A stretch of 64,000 nt of DNA from Robiginitalea aestuariiviva (GTDB lineage Bacteria; Bacteroidota; Bacteroidia; Flavobacteriales; Flavobacteriaceae). The notes under the pieces were generated by a model. The model was given only the letters and a program-made list of their open reading frames with translations. It made no database searches and had not been told where the DNA came from. Positions 45,641 through 53,888 of this stretch are shown here, in pieces. Each line of letters starts with the position of its first letter. Within the stretch, counting starts at the first letter, position 1. The stretch is taken from contig NZ_JARPUQ010000001.1 of assembly GCF_029537735.1 (NCBI RefSeq), forward strand, positions 1,398,696 through 1,462,695. Direction: 5' to 3'. The position numbers and the translations under genes are program-made.

Positions 45641-46060
45641 CTAGGGCATGGACAAGGTGCCATGTTCCTGGATAACTACCAGTAAGTCAGAGGATTTAAG
45701 TGGCTTGTGGATGTATTGCCGCATCAGGGGGTGTTGCAGCCCCCGGGTTTCGTCTGCCGGGTCTATGGAAGAAGTAACCAGAAAAACATCCAGGGTAGAA
45801 CCCAGGGTGTGCAGTTCCATGGCCGCATCCATAAAGTCAAAGCCGGACATTTCCGGCATGTTGATATCCAGCAGGATCAGGACATTGGCCTGGGATCGTA
45901 AGTCCTGTTCCAATTGCAACAGTGCTTCTTCCGGGTTAGTGAAGGCCACTGAGGTGCCCGCAATGCCGGTGCGATTCATCAGGATGGAATGCATCATGGT
46001 GATGGTTTTGTCATCGTCCACGATATAGGCCAGGTCGTAATAAGGCGTGCGGTTCATCAT
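45641..46060 (-). CDS. Single-domain response regulator (partner of the PAS kinase)
   Basis: A 139-residue receiver-only protein (an alternative start at 46096 adds 12 residues). 'LAYIVDDDKTITMMHSILMN' starts the domain, 'VLILLDINMPEMSG' has the phospho-Asp, 'VFLVTSSIDPAD' the switch residue and 'MRQYIHKPLKSSDL' the conserved Lys-Pro. It is upstream of, and in the same direction as, the PAS kinase, so it is the likely phosphorylation target. No DNA-binding or enzymatic output is attached. Confidence 0.88.
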   Translation of the reverse strand: MMNRTPYYDLAYIVDDDKTITMMHSILMNRTGIAGTSVAFTNPEEALLQLEQDLRSQANVLILLDINMPEMSGFDFMDAAMELHTLGSTLDVFLVTSSIDPADETRGLQHPLMRQYIHKPLKSSDLLVVIQEHGTLSMP

Positions 46061-46264
46061 AGTACCGGATTCTAACTTCGGAATGGACTGTTTCACTGGG
46101 GCTACCCCCCGGATATACAGGCCGAAGATACTCCGTTTTACTATAACGTGTAGTTTTCACGTTTATTTTGAAAAAAGTAGGATAAATATTACAGATTAAA
46201 AGGATTATGTGTTTTTTTGGGATTATCGGGCTGATTAATGCCCAATGGAGCCTTAAAGTATTCT

Positions 46265-47197
46265 TCAGTCCCGGGGACTGGTAGGGGTTTCCTGGGGCAT
46301 CAGAAACCTGATGGCCCCGGGCAAAATGCTAAAAATAGCCGGGGCTTGCCCCACATATTCCCCGTCTGCCTCAATCCCGCATCCATCCGGGCTTTCTACG
46401 CGGACTTCCCGCGCCTTAAGATAGGTAACCTGGGGGTGGAGTACCGGTTGTCCCTTTTTCAGGTTCCCCAGATTTTTCAGGTAGTCCCACAGGATCAGGT
46501 TGCCAAAAAGCGCCAGTTGGAAATGTCCGTCTGCCAGACGGGCATCGGGGGCAATACAGAGGCCATTGCCAAAACAACGTCCCTTGGCCACGGCCATTTG
46601 TAGCAGGGGCCCTTCCCATTGCCACGTGCCGCTGCTGCAGCGCACGTGTTTTTTGGTGTAGGAAAAGAAGCCCTTCAGGATATGGGTAAAGTACGTTAGC
46701 TGCGGGCCCAGCCTGCCGGAGGCCTGCTCCATGCCCCGGACCACTTCCGGGCCCAGCCCCAACCCGGCAATGTTAACAAAGAATCGGGTCTCCCCGGTAG
46801 GTTCCAAAACCACTTTTCCCAGATCGATCCGGTGGATGGATCGGGTTTTAAGCAACCCCAGCAAGCGATCCGGATGGGCCGTTAGCCCGGCAGAACGCGC
46901 AAAATCATTCCCGGAGCCAAAGGGCAAAAGGCCAAGAACGGGGTAGGCACTGGCGGGAACTTTGCTTTGCATCATCCCGTTTACCACCTCGTTCAGGGTA
47001 CCGTCTCCTCCTACAGCCATCAGGTAATCGCAGCCGTTTTCTACTGCCTGCCGGGCCAGTTCCACGGCGTGTTTGGGTCGCAGGGTAGAGAGGAACCATA
47101 CCTGTTGCAAACCGGCTTCTCCACAGGTCTTGTGGAGCCGTGTAAGCAATTGGTTTACCCCCCTCTTCCGGCCGTGTATAATAAAGATGATTTTCAT
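46265..47197 (-). CDS. Diacylglycerol/lipid kinase (YegS/BmrU family)
   Basis: A 310-residue lipid kinase. 'KIIFIIHGRKRG' is a variant of the N-terminal strand, 'LMAVGGDGTLNEVVNG' near 80 is the nucleotide-binding GGDGT loop, and 'LLPFGSGNDFARSAG' near 108 is the second catalytic loop. The C-terminal beta-sandwich ends with 'IEADGEYVGQAPAIFSILPG', a typical YegS finish. It phosphorylates diacylglycerol or a related lipid in phospholipid turnover. It stands alone, 68 bp after the BLUF stop in the same direction. Confidence 0.88.
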   Translation of the reverse strand: MKIIFIIHGRKRGVNQLLTRLHKTCGEAGLQQVWFLSTLRPKHAVELARQAVENGCDYLMAVGGDGTLNEVVNGMMQSKVPASAYPVLGLLPFGSGNDFARSAGLTAHPDRLLGLLKTRSIHRIDLGKVVLEPTGETRFFVNIAGLGLGPEVVRGMEQASGRLGPQLTYFTHILKGFFSYTKKHVRCSSGTWQWEGPLLQMAVAKGRCFGNGLCIAPDARLADGHFQLALFGNLILWDYLKNLGNLKKGQPVLHPQVTYLKAREVRVESPDGCGIEADGEYVGQAPAIFSILPGAIRFLMPQETPTSPRD

Positions 47198-47264
47198 GCC
47201 GCAGCGATTGGCCCCTTACGGGAGTTGGTGGGCAGCCGGGGAAGCGATTGGCGGTTCCCCGGGG

Positions 47265-47681
47265 TTAGTCCAGGATCTCCTGCAAATGGGCGGCCATTTC
47301 GGGGAGGTTGGACATCAGGTTTTGAATGACCTCGGGGTCTGCCAGATCCGAACGGATGCCCGGCATAAATTCCAGTTCCGGATCGTCAAAGTCTGCACAC
47401 CCCATGGCCCAATCCGAAAACAGGCGGTTTGAGACTTCCTCGTCCAAAATCAGGGAGACCTTCTGATGGCGGGTATCGCGGAGTATGCGCGCATAAAGGT
47501 TGTCGACAGGCTCAGATTCCCCTTCAATAACCTGCAGGAAATGACCCTGCCGGTGAAGCAATACACCGGTTATCCCGTCTAAGGCATTGTAGGCGCGGGA
47601 TTCGTGTAGCAAATCCAACAATTGTCGTTTGCTGAGTTCCCCTGATGCCTGGCTGCTGTAAATGATTCTGCGGAGCCCCAT
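47265..47681 (-). CDS. BLUF-domain blue-light photoreceptor
   Basis: A 138-residue short BLUF protein that should bind FAD noncovalently and respond to blue light. The residues that define the photocycle are all there, and with the same numbers as in cyanobacterial PixD: Tyr8 ('IIYSSQAS'), Asn32 ('RAYNALDGITGVLL'), Gln50 ('GHFLQVIEG'), Trp91 and Met93 ('FSDWAMG'). The remaining 45 residues form the usual capping helices; no output domain is fused, so it must signal by protein contact. The lipid kinase gene downstream (68 bp) is the only co-directional neighbour; a functional link is speculation. Confidence 0.93.
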   Translation of the reverse strand: MGLRRIIYSSQASGELSKRQLLDLLHESRAYNALDGITGVLLHRQGHFLQVIEGESEPVDNLYARILRDTRHQKVSLILDEEVSNRLFSDWAMGCADFDDPELEFMPGIRSDLADPEVIQNLMSNLPEMAAHLQEILD

Positions 47682-47854
47682 ACGCAGGTTTGTTTAATTG
47701 GTTCTTCCCGGGCAGGCCCTGTACGAGACACCTCACCCTTTGATAAATATCAGCATTCCCCGACCAATAGCCAAAAAGGTGTCGGCAGGTTACCTTTAAA
47801 TGAAGGTGAATGGTGGAAAGCGAACGATATATGGTAGCTGCTTTACCGTGCAGG

Positions 47855-48709
47855 CTATGGGATCCGGCCGGAATCTACGGCCAGGAAGAGAAAGTGCAAG
47901 CCTTTGGAAATTGCCGCCCGGGGCACGGAACGGTGGTTTTCATCCGGAAAGTATTCGAGCTGTATGGGGCATGCTTCCCCGCATATTTTCCGGATCAGGG
48001 CTACCAGGGCATCGTGTCTAAGTTTGTTACGGGCATGGCGCTGCGGCCCCTGGTTGGCGGTGGCCAGGTAAATGCGCTTGCGGCAGGAAGCGGGTTGCAA
48101 GGCGGCTACCTTATCTGCCATCTGATCCGGTTCCCACCAAATGCTGGGGTCCAGGGCCATGTAGGCATCAAAGACGCTGTCCGGATCCAAATAGGCATTA
48201 ACGGCCAGCAGCCCGCCCAGGGAATGCCCCACCAGGATGCGGTAGGGCCGGGTGCGGTAGGTAGCGTCCAGATAGGGGAGTAATTCGGTTTCTATGAACC
48301 CGAGAAACTTCCGCCCGCCTCCCATGGTGTTGGGCCGGAGCGTCTGGATTTTGGTCACCGTAAAGTCCCGTTCCCGGTCTACATTGTCTATGGCCACAAT
48401 TATGGGGTCCGCTATTTTCGGGTCGTTATTCTGCAGTGCACCCAGGGCGGTAACGGCCTGTTGGGTAAGCTGGAAATGGGCCGCCCCGTCTAACAAAATC
48501 AGGACCGGGTACCGCTGGGAATCCCCTGCCTCCCCATAGGAATCCGGGAGGCTAATGGTGCCGGTGCGGTCTTCCCCCAAAAGGGAGGAATGCAGGCAAA
48601 AGCCGCGCTCCAAAGGCATTTTTACCTGGTCCTGTGCATGGAGGGTAATCCCGGTAAAGAGCAAAATGAAGGACAGTGCCAGGCGCAGGCGGCGGGGCGG
48701 TGTTGTCAT
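47855..48709 (-). CDS. Secreted alpha/beta hydrolase (esterase-D/IroE-like)
   Basis: A 284-residue exported esterase. From the ATG at 48709 the signal is 'MTTPPRRLRLALSFILLFTG' plus 'ITLHAQ'; an ATG at 48721 is also possible. The fold shows 'RYPVLILLDGAAHFQ', nucleophile Ser in 'ILVGHSLGGLLAVNAY', and His in 'FPDENHRSVPRAAIS', as in IroE/Fes-type siderophore or lipid esterases. The substrate is unknown; no siderophore or iron-uptake gene is adjacent. It may be cotranscribed with the cupin and membrane-protein genes upstream. Confidence 0.85.
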   Translation of the reverse strand: MTTPPRRLRLALSFILLFTGITLHAQDQVKMPLERGFCLHSSLLGEDRTGTISLPDSYGEAGDSQRYPVLILLDGAAHFQLTQQAVTALGALQNNDPKIADPIIVAIDNVDRERDFTVTKIQTLRPNTMGGGRKFLGFIETELLPYLDATYRTRPYRILVGHSLGGLLAVNAYLDPDSVFDAYMALDPSIWWEPDQMADKVAALQPASCRKRIYLATANQGPQRHARNKLRHDALVALIRKICGEACPIQLEYFPDENHRSVPRAAISKGLHFLFLAVDSGRIP

Positions 48710-48757
48710 GGGATAAGTCATGCAGGGTATAGGTCGGGGGGAATCAGCTTTCCGCAT

Positions 48758-49072
48758 TCAGGCCCGGATCATTATGAGCATCATCTTAAAAGCTTCCGTG
48801 GCTTCCAGAGCGTGCGGAATATGGGCAGGCATGAGAATCATTTGCCCTTCGGACAGAACATTGGGTTTTCCCGCAAGGGAGATTTCACAGGTTCCCTCCA
48901 GGACCATCACAAGGGCATCGAAGGGCGCCGTATGTTCGCTTAGGGTTTGCCCCTTGTCAAAAGAAAATAAGGTGGCGGACCCGCATTTGTTTTTGGTGAC
49001 GATCTTACTGACGGTAGCACCTGCAGCATAGCCGATGCTGTCTTTCAATGTTATGGCTTGTGAGAAATCCAT
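48758..49072 (-). CDS. Cupin domain protein
   Basis: A 104-residue single-domain cupin. 'LSEHTAPFDALVMVLEGTCEISLAG' holds motif 1 (one His plus a Glu late in the strand), and 'EGQMILMPAHIPHALEATE' motif 2 (His). It can bind one metal ion. The ATG at 49072 was chosen because the ATG at 49117 lies inside the preceding gene. Small cupins of this sort are often of unknown function. Confidence 0.83.
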   Translation of the reverse strand: MDFSQAITLKDSIGYAAGATVSKIVTKNKCGSATLFSFDKGQTLSEHTAPFDALVMVLEGTCEISLAGKPNVLSEGQMILMPAHIPHALEATEAFKMMLIMIRA

Positions 49073-49094
49073 TTGTTGTGAATTGGGAAGTTGC

Positions 49095-49574
49095 TTATGT
49101 GATCCAAAACCAGCCATGACTCCCGGCCACGGCCCCGGCTGTGGTGATCAGGCTTAGGATGAGCAAGACCCAATGCAGCCTGTGCATGATGTTAAAGGTC
49201 TTACCGGGATTTTGGTTGGCCGCTTTTTTAAAAATTTTGTGGAGGATGAGGGGCTCCAGGACATAGAGGATCAAAGAAAACAGGATCCAAACCAGCGTCA
49301 TGGCATGAAGCCACCAATAGCGGTAATCCAGATACCGGTCCCAGGCATCCAGAACGTATAGCATATAAAATCCTGAAAGCCCGGTCAGGAGCGTAGTGAC
49401 CTTCGCTTGCAGCGCAAATTTTCCTTCAATGGCCTCGAAGGTCTTAATCTGTTCCGCTTTGGATTTCATTTTCTTTATGGCGGGAATCAAAACAGTGGTC
49501 ACCATGGCGACCCCGCCAATCCATAAAATGACAGCTATGATGTGTATCACTCTTGCCAGGGTGAAATGTTCCAT
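49095..49574 (-). CDS. CopD/DUF2269-like membrane protein
   Basis: A 159-residue protein with four membrane helices: 'VIHIIAVILWIGGVAMVTTV', 'VTTLLTGLSGFYMLYVL', 'WWLHAMTLVWILFSLILYVL' and 'LHWVLLILSLITTAGAVAGS'. The first helix has 'HIIAVILWIGG', the His-x-x-x-x-x-x-W-x-G-G arrangement of CopD/YkoI-type haem or copper membrane proteins. Function unknown. It is upstream of the cupin gene (22-bp gap) and probably in the same transcript. The start at 49574 is the one just before the first helix; further upstream ATGs exist. Confidence 0.72.
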   Translation of the reverse strand: MEHFTLARVIHIIAVILWIGGVAMVTTVLIPAIKKMKSKAEQIKTFEAIEGKFALQAKVTTLLTGLSGFYMLYVLDAWDRYLDYRYWWLHAMTLVWILFSLILYVLEPLILHKIFKKAANQNPGKTFNIMHRLHWVLLILSLITTAGAVAGSHGWFWIT

Positions 49575-49754
49575 TTCCTGATATTTAGCGCTTGCCATCC
49601 CATGCTGGGAGGGCCATAACACGGGAGTATTGCCGTATAGGGCTCCACGGCAAAACCCCTTCCGGGATGGGGTGTTTCCAGGGCATCTGCTGCCTGGAAT
49701 TAAAGGTACGGATTTTTAGGGTGGGGGATGTGTGGTGAATAGGGAATCAGATGG

Positions 49755-50040
49755 TGCTGGGGACTGGATTCATTTGCGCACACAGTGCGCAAATCATCCA
49801 GAGTAGGGGGTGGCTTCACAAGGAAAACCTACAGATGCTGCGCGTCGGCCGTTTTTTTGCCTTGTGAAATTCTAAGGTCAATCTGTTTAAGGGGAAGTCT
49901 TGGGACTGGATTGTTTTGCGCATGCTGCGCAAAACGGCCTTGGGGGTGGCTTCACAAGGAAAACCGACAGATGCTGCGCATCTGCTTCGGTTTTTTTGTC
50001 CATTCCAAAGCTCAAATAAATTTGGCTTTTCCATGAACAA
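49755..50040. repeat. Two imperfect 110-140-bp repeats with perfect palindromes, left of the element
   Basis: In the gene-free 49623-50074 stretch, two units share 'GGGACTGGATT', then a palindrome, then 'GGGGGTGGCTTCACAAGG' and 'ACAGATGCTGCGC'. Unit 1 is about 49757-49868, unit 2 about 49902-50000. The palindromes differ but are each perfect: TTTGCGCAC/GTGCGCAAA (49773-49793) and TTTTGCGCA/TGCGCAAAA (49914-49934). Unit 1 is also bounded by TTCACAAGG (49815-49823) and CCTTGTGAA (49860-49868). 'GGGACTGGA' recurs in the att site at 50082. They may be remnants of older tRNA-linked insertions or terminators; neither is proved. Confidence 0.6.
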
Positions 50041-50041
50041 A

Positions 50042-50070
50042 AAAACCGGTCGCCAGAGGCGACCGGTTTT
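50042..50070 (-). terminator. Original terminator of the initiator tRNA gene, now separated from it
   Basis: A 9-bp GC stem (CCGGTCGCC at 50046-50054, GGCGACCGG at 50058-50066) flanked by A4 and T4, followed on the minus strand by seven T. It lies directly beside the truncated tRNA copy at 50075, so before insertion it terminated the tRNA transcript. It is now 7.3 kb away from the intact tRNA. Confidence 0.8.
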
Positions 50071-50074
50071 CCTT

Positions 50075-50117
50075 GTAGCGGGGACTGGACTCGAACCAGC
50101 GACCTTCGGGTTATGAG
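50075..50117. repeat. Left attachment site (attL-type 43-bp direct repeat, 3' part of tRNA-fMet)
   Basis: These 43 bp are identical to 57410-57452, the anticodon-to-3'-end part of the initiator tRNA gene; the match stops abruptly on both sides (T against A before, A against C after). It is a tRNA fragment, not a gene, since the 5' half is missing. It marks the left junction of the integrative element. Confidence 0.92.
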
Positions 50118-50223
50118 AAATTAACCCTAGGAAATCATTTTAACATAAATACACTGAAAATAAATGAGTTATAAAATTTTCAATTGATTATGATATCAAA
50201 AAACATCCTTTAAAACCATAAAA

Positions 50224-50246
50224 TGTTGTACCTATGTTGTACCCAG
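50224..50246 (+). repeat. Left integrase arm-type repeat (23 bp)
   Basis: A 23-bp sequence, identical to 57341-57363 and in the same orientation, made of two GTTGTACC boxes 11 bp apart. It lies 106 bp inside the left att and 35 bp before the integrase ATG. Position and helical (11-bp) spacing fit arm-binding sites of a tyrosine integrase. Confidence 0.8.
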
Positions 50247-50280
50247 GATTTTTTACCTTTAGAATCTCATCTAAAAATCC

Positions 50281-51483
50281 ATGGCTACGGTTAAGGCGGT
50301 ACTGCGAAAAAAATCCAATCCGGAAGGGGAATATCCGGTAGCCATCCGGATCACTAAAGACCGGAGAAGTACCTACCTGGGAACGGGGCAATATGTAGCC
50401 GAAAAGTATTGGGACCGCCGAAACCGATTAGTCCGTAAAACGCATCCGAATGCGGCCATGCTCAACCAGTATATTTTGAGCAAGGTCGCCGAAGCCAATC
50501 AGTTTGTCCTGGATGCGGAATTGAAAGAGGAATCTAGGAATGTACGGGAAATCAAAAAGAAGATCATCGGGAAATCTCCGGACTTCTTCGAGGTAGCCCA
50601 AATGCACTTAGTTAACCTACAGAACCGGGGTCGGCATCATCAATACGATACGGAACGCGGCCGCTTGGACAAATTCCGGGAATTCATCCGGAATGACAAA
50701 TTGCCGTTTGATCAGCTCACCGTATCCCTACTCCGAAATTTCGAAGGCTATTTGATCAAAGAGAAGAAGCGATCCAGCCGGACGGCGGTGAACTACTTCA
50801 TCCTGATCCGAACCATTTACAATTTGGGTATTTCCGAGGGAATTGTAGACCGGAGCGGGTATCCGTTCGGGAAGGGCAAAATCACCATCAAAATCGGCGA
50901 GTCCGAAAAGATAGGCTTAAACCGGGACGAAATCCGGAAGCTGGAAAATGCCCGAAACCTGACCCCGGCCCAACAACGGGCGGTGCATGTCTGGCTGGTT
51001 AGTTTTTATTTCGCCGGGATAAGGGTAGGGGATGTCCTGCAACTCAAATGGACCGACTTCAACGATGGCCGCTTACTTTACCGGATGAACAAGAACAGTA
51101 AATTGGTGTCCCTGAAAATTCCGGACAAGGCTAAGGCCATTCTGGACGAATACCGGGATCAAAGAAATACCGGAAAACTCGTTTTCCCGTTTTTGTCCGG
51201 GGTGGACTTGCGAAATGATCAGGAAGTATCGGTCCGGACCCAATCCATAACCCGCAATCTCAACCGGCGATTAAAAGCTGCCGCCCGGACGCTGGGTATT
51301 TCCAAAAAGATGAGCATGCATATCGCCCGGCACAGTTTCGGAAATATTTCCGGGGATACCATTCCCATCCAAATGCTGCAGAAATTGTATCGGCATTCTT
51401 CCGTGACCACTACCATCCGTTATCAGGCCAATTTCATCCATCGGGATGCCGATGAAGCGCTGGACAAAGTGGTGGATTTTTAG
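50281..51483 (+). CDS. Tyrosine recombinase / site-specific integrase
   Basis: A 400-residue integrase of the Bacteroidota phage-integrase type. An N-terminal AT-rich DNA-binding arm ('MATVKAVLRKKSNPEGEYPV', then 'STYLGTGQYVAEKYWDRRNR') and a SAM-like core-binding domain ('LDKFREFIRNDKLPFDQLTV') precede the catalytic domain. The active site is complete: Arg248 ('GIRVGDVL'), H-x-x-R as His347/Arg350 ('HIARHSFGN'), His372 ('YRHSSVTTT') and nucleophile Tyr381 ('IRYQANF'). It reads inward from the left att of the element and would catalyse insertion at the 43-bp tRNA core. Start ATG at 50281 is the only good one. Confidence 0.95.
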   Translation: MATVKAVLRKKSNPEGEYPVAIRITKDRRSTYLGTGQYVAEKYWDRRNRLVRKTHPNAAMLNQYILSKVAEANQFVLDAELKEESRNVREIKKKIIGKSPDFFEVAQMHLVNLQNRGRHHQYDTERGRLDKFREFIRNDKLPFDQLTVSLLRNFEGYLIKEKKRSSRTAVNYFILIRTIYNLGISEGIVDRSGYPFGKGKITIKIGESEKIGLNRDEIRKLENARNLTPAQQRAVHVWLVSFYFAGIRVGDVLQLKWTDFNDGRLLYRMNKNSKLVSLKIPDKAKAILDEYRDQRNTGKLVFPFLSGVDLRNDQEVSVRTQSITRNLNRRLKAAARTLGISKKMSMHIARHSFGNISGDTIPIQMLQKLYRHSSVTTTIRYQANFIHRDADEALDKVVDF

Positions 51484-51552
51484 TAGAAAACCGGCCTCTT
51501 TTTACTTGCTTTTCAATTGATTGAATTTAATGCTAATTGATCTTGGTCAGCA

Positions 51553-51574
51553 GTTGTCCCGCTTTTGGGACAAC
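51553..51574 (+). terminator. Hairpin after the integrase gene
   Basis: A perfect 8-bp stem (GTTGTCCC/GGGACAAC) with a 6-nt loop GCTTTT, 70 bp after the integrase stop. No T-run follows, so termination is uncertain; it could be a binding site. The rest of the 51484-52019 gap is AT-rich, with only the doubtful ORF at 51599-51862. Confidence 0.45.
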
Positions 51575-51598
51575 ATCGCCCTTTAACTGTACCAATAA

Positions 51599-51862
51599 AT
51601 GGACAAGCATTGGACAAGCTCTGGTACCTTTAAACAAACTAAATACAAACAGTATAAAACAAAAAAAGAAAGAATAAATAAGAAAGAAAGTTTTGGAACG
51701 CTCTTACCTGCGGATCTCCAGCCTTCCAATGAATTGGCCAAAGGGATCACCACATTCAATTTAAGGCGCATTTCAGAAGCCTGGCTGCATTTTATTCCTT
51801 CAGGAATATACATGGATACCGGGACAATTTTTGGCGCGTTTGAGAGCCTAAAAACGCGCTAA
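51599..51862 (+). CDS. Doubtful 87-residue ORF in the element
   Basis: An ORF of 87 codons between the integrase and the next cargo gene. Its N-terminus is Lys-rich and low-complexity ('KYKQYKTKKERINKKES') and no family is recognised. It could be a small accessory (for example a control protein), a decayed gene or chance; it overlaps nothing else. Listed only because the element's other spacers have no such ORF. Confidence 0.25.
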   Translation: MDKHWTSSGTFKQTKYKQYKTKKERINKKESFGTLLPADLQPSNELAKGITTFNLRRISEAWLHFIPSGIYMDTGTIFGAFESLKTR

Positions 51863-52019
51863 AGTCAATGTTCATAGGGTTTGCCGCGATTTGATTCAAT
51901 TTGGTGTTTTGGTCTGAATCCAGGAATCCAAAGGACAAATTGTAGGGGAGAAGGCTTCCCAAATCTTACCGAAACTAATCTACTTGTGAGGTAATACTGT
52001 GGAATAGTATTGGTTCAAA

Positions 52020-53888
52020 TCAATCCTCAATTTCTTCAAATAGTTCCGGTTGCGATTCGCTTAATGTCTCATACTGATTTTGAGTCAGGAGGATGTAACC
52101 GCTGGCTTGGCCATCATCCAAACAATAGTAGATATTGGAATCGATTTGATTATCCGCCAGCGCTTTCTTGATGAGACTCAGGAATTCCGGATCCAACCAA
52201 TCACTGGCCATATTAAGGGTTGAAGCATACTTGGAGTTATTGAATTCAAACGAAAATGATGAATGCTCACTCTGCCAATCCTCCGCAAAGGTATCGACGA
52301 TGTTTGTAGGCGTGAATTTACCACGGGATGCCTCACTAAAGGAGATGGTTAATTCCTCATAAGGATTCTCCAGGTTACCCGTTTCCCAATCGAAATAAAC
52401 AACTGTTTTGGGAAAACAAGAAAGTAATTGGGCATAGCTAGAAATCAAATTATTTGAAACACAATTGTGCCCTTCTTCGATTTCTTCATCGGTCAGATGA
52501 TCAAAGAGACCTAGGTTTCTATACTGATCAATGGTTTCTTTGATATGCCCCGAATTAAAAGTGTTATCGTGATTTTGGGTAAATAAAAAGTAGTCCGCAT
52601 TATATGTTCCCCACGCTTCATATTGCTCTTCGGTAAGCAGGATAAGGCCGAATTTGCTTTTTCCGTAATAGTCCCCTCCTTCTGGGTTATTGGCAAAGTA
52701 GAGGCGATACTCTGAATTCTGATCAGTGAGAAACTTGTTGATACCCTGATGAAAGTCCTGGCTGATCACAAATAAGGTGTCAGGATCTGCTTCTTCGTTA
52801 AGCTTTACAAAATCATAGAAGGTAGCATTCTGATAATTGTTATTGTTGACGTTGAATGCAATATGCAGCTTGCGTTCCTGCATTTCGGCACCCCAATTTT
52901 CATCGGAGTCTATTAGTCGTATCTCCAGGCTTGAATAATTGAATCCAGGAATCAATTCTTTTAGGTCTTTAAATAACCGTTTATATCCCTCAACAGGATC
53001 CGTTGGGTAATTTGCGGCTTCAAAGACCTTTGCATTATTACAATATTCCAGAATTTGGAACTTGGACTTTAATTCCTGTGGCTGATACGAAGCGATGTGT
53101 TCTTCCATTTTTGAATCCGATAGCACACCCGCCCGATTCAAGCCCCGGATGAATTTTAATTCGTTTTTTTTGTTTAGATCAAAGTCCTCAGTATAGATCA
53201 CCTGACATGCAGCTTCCTGGATGGCTAACGCCTCTACCCATATTTCGCCAAGATTAATTTTTCGCATTACCTGATCAAGAACCTTTTGATCGATCAAGCC
53301 CAAATCATTAAGATCATTCAGCGTTCTGGAAAGCGTTTTGCCCATAGCACTTCTCTTCGTATGAATGAGACCGTACTCTTCCATACTTGGAAATGAAAAT
53401 GGATCAAGATAAAGTGATCTATTTTCGGTTATGCTATCTTCTTCGTCGACTATGTTTTCTTCCAGGAGTGCTCCTTCAAAATCATTTGAAAGTGTCTGGA
53501 TGCTGTCGGTTATTCGTTCGTGTTCCTCCGGGGACATTAGGTCTTTAATACCATAGTTCTCCAGATATTTAGCCATCGAATTTTGATATTCCGTAGCGCT
53601 GGATCGATAATGCAGTTCGCTGCCAAAAGCGTTACTTAGAAAAAGAAGTATTTGAGATTTCAGAAGCTCGGTTCTTACTGGAATGCCGCCATCTGGGTTG
53701 GGCCTTTGCATGCGCTCGAATCGATTGTTTTCAATGTAATCTGTAAGCAATTCTACTCCCTTTGCAGAAAGGATTTCAACCTCGCCTAATTTCCGAGCAT
53801 ATTGGAGCGCTTCCTTTTTACTAATATCTTGACCAAAAACAGACATGGCTGAAAATATAAAAGCACAAAAAGCTATTCGCATTGTCAT
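52020..53888 (-). CDS. Secreted 622-residue protein of unknown function with internal duplication
   Basis: The largest cargo gene. A Sec signal ('MTMRIAFCAFIFSAMSVFG', cleavage before Gln20) predicts export. The mature protein is acidic and helical at first, with repeated short units ('LNDLGLIDQKVLDQVMRKI', 'LNRAGVLSDSKMEEHI', 'YRNLGLFDHLTDEEIEE'). Its second half holds two copies of an alpha/beta unit: one near residues 315-430 ending 'ILLTEEQYEAWGTYNADYF', one near 505-615 ending 'ILLTQNQYETLSESQPELF'. No enzyme motif or T9SS sorting domain is seen. No family was recognised; it could be a surface or periplasmic factor linked to the toxin-like gene, but that is a guess. Codon usage is AT-rich like the rest of the element. 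Confidence 0.85.
   Translation of the reverse strand: MTMRIAFCAFIFSAMSVFGQDISKKEALQYARKLGEVEILSAKGVELLTDYIENNRFERMQRPNPDGGIPVRTELLKSQILLFLSNAFGSELHYRSSATEYQNSMAKYLENYGIKDLMSPEEHERITDSIQTLSNDFEGALLEENIVDEEDSITENRSLYLDPFSFPSMEEYGLIHTKRSAMGKTLSRTLNDLNDLGLIDQKVLDQVMRKINLGEIWVEALAIQEAACQVIYTEDFDLNKKNELKFIRGLNRAGVLSDSKMEEHIASYQPQELKSKFQILEYCNNAKVFEAANYPTDPVEGYKRLFKDLKELIPGFNYSSLEIRLIDSDENWGAEMQERKLHIAFNVNNNNYQNATFYDFVKLNEEADPDTLFVISQDFHQGINKFLTDQNSEYRLYFANNPEGGDYYGKSKFGLILLTEEQYEAWGTYNADYFLFTQNHDNTFNSGHIKETIDQYRNLGLFDHLTDEEIEEGHNCVSNNLISSYAQLLSCFPKTVVYFDWETGNLENPYEELTISFSEASRGKFTPTNIVDTFAEDWQSEHSSFSFEFNNSKYASTLNMASDWLDPEFLSLIKKALADNQIDSNIYYCLDDGQASGYILLTQNQYETLSESQPELFEEIED

Noticed and set aside
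49785-50036. 83-codon ORF in the repeat region left of the element
   Set aside because: It is a read-through of the imperfect repeats (Cys/Arg-rich, no family), with the repeat units visible inside it.
50075-50117. Possible second tRNA gene
   Set aside because: Only the anticodon-to-3' part is present; the 5' half is replaced by unrelated AT-rich sequence, so it is an att copy.
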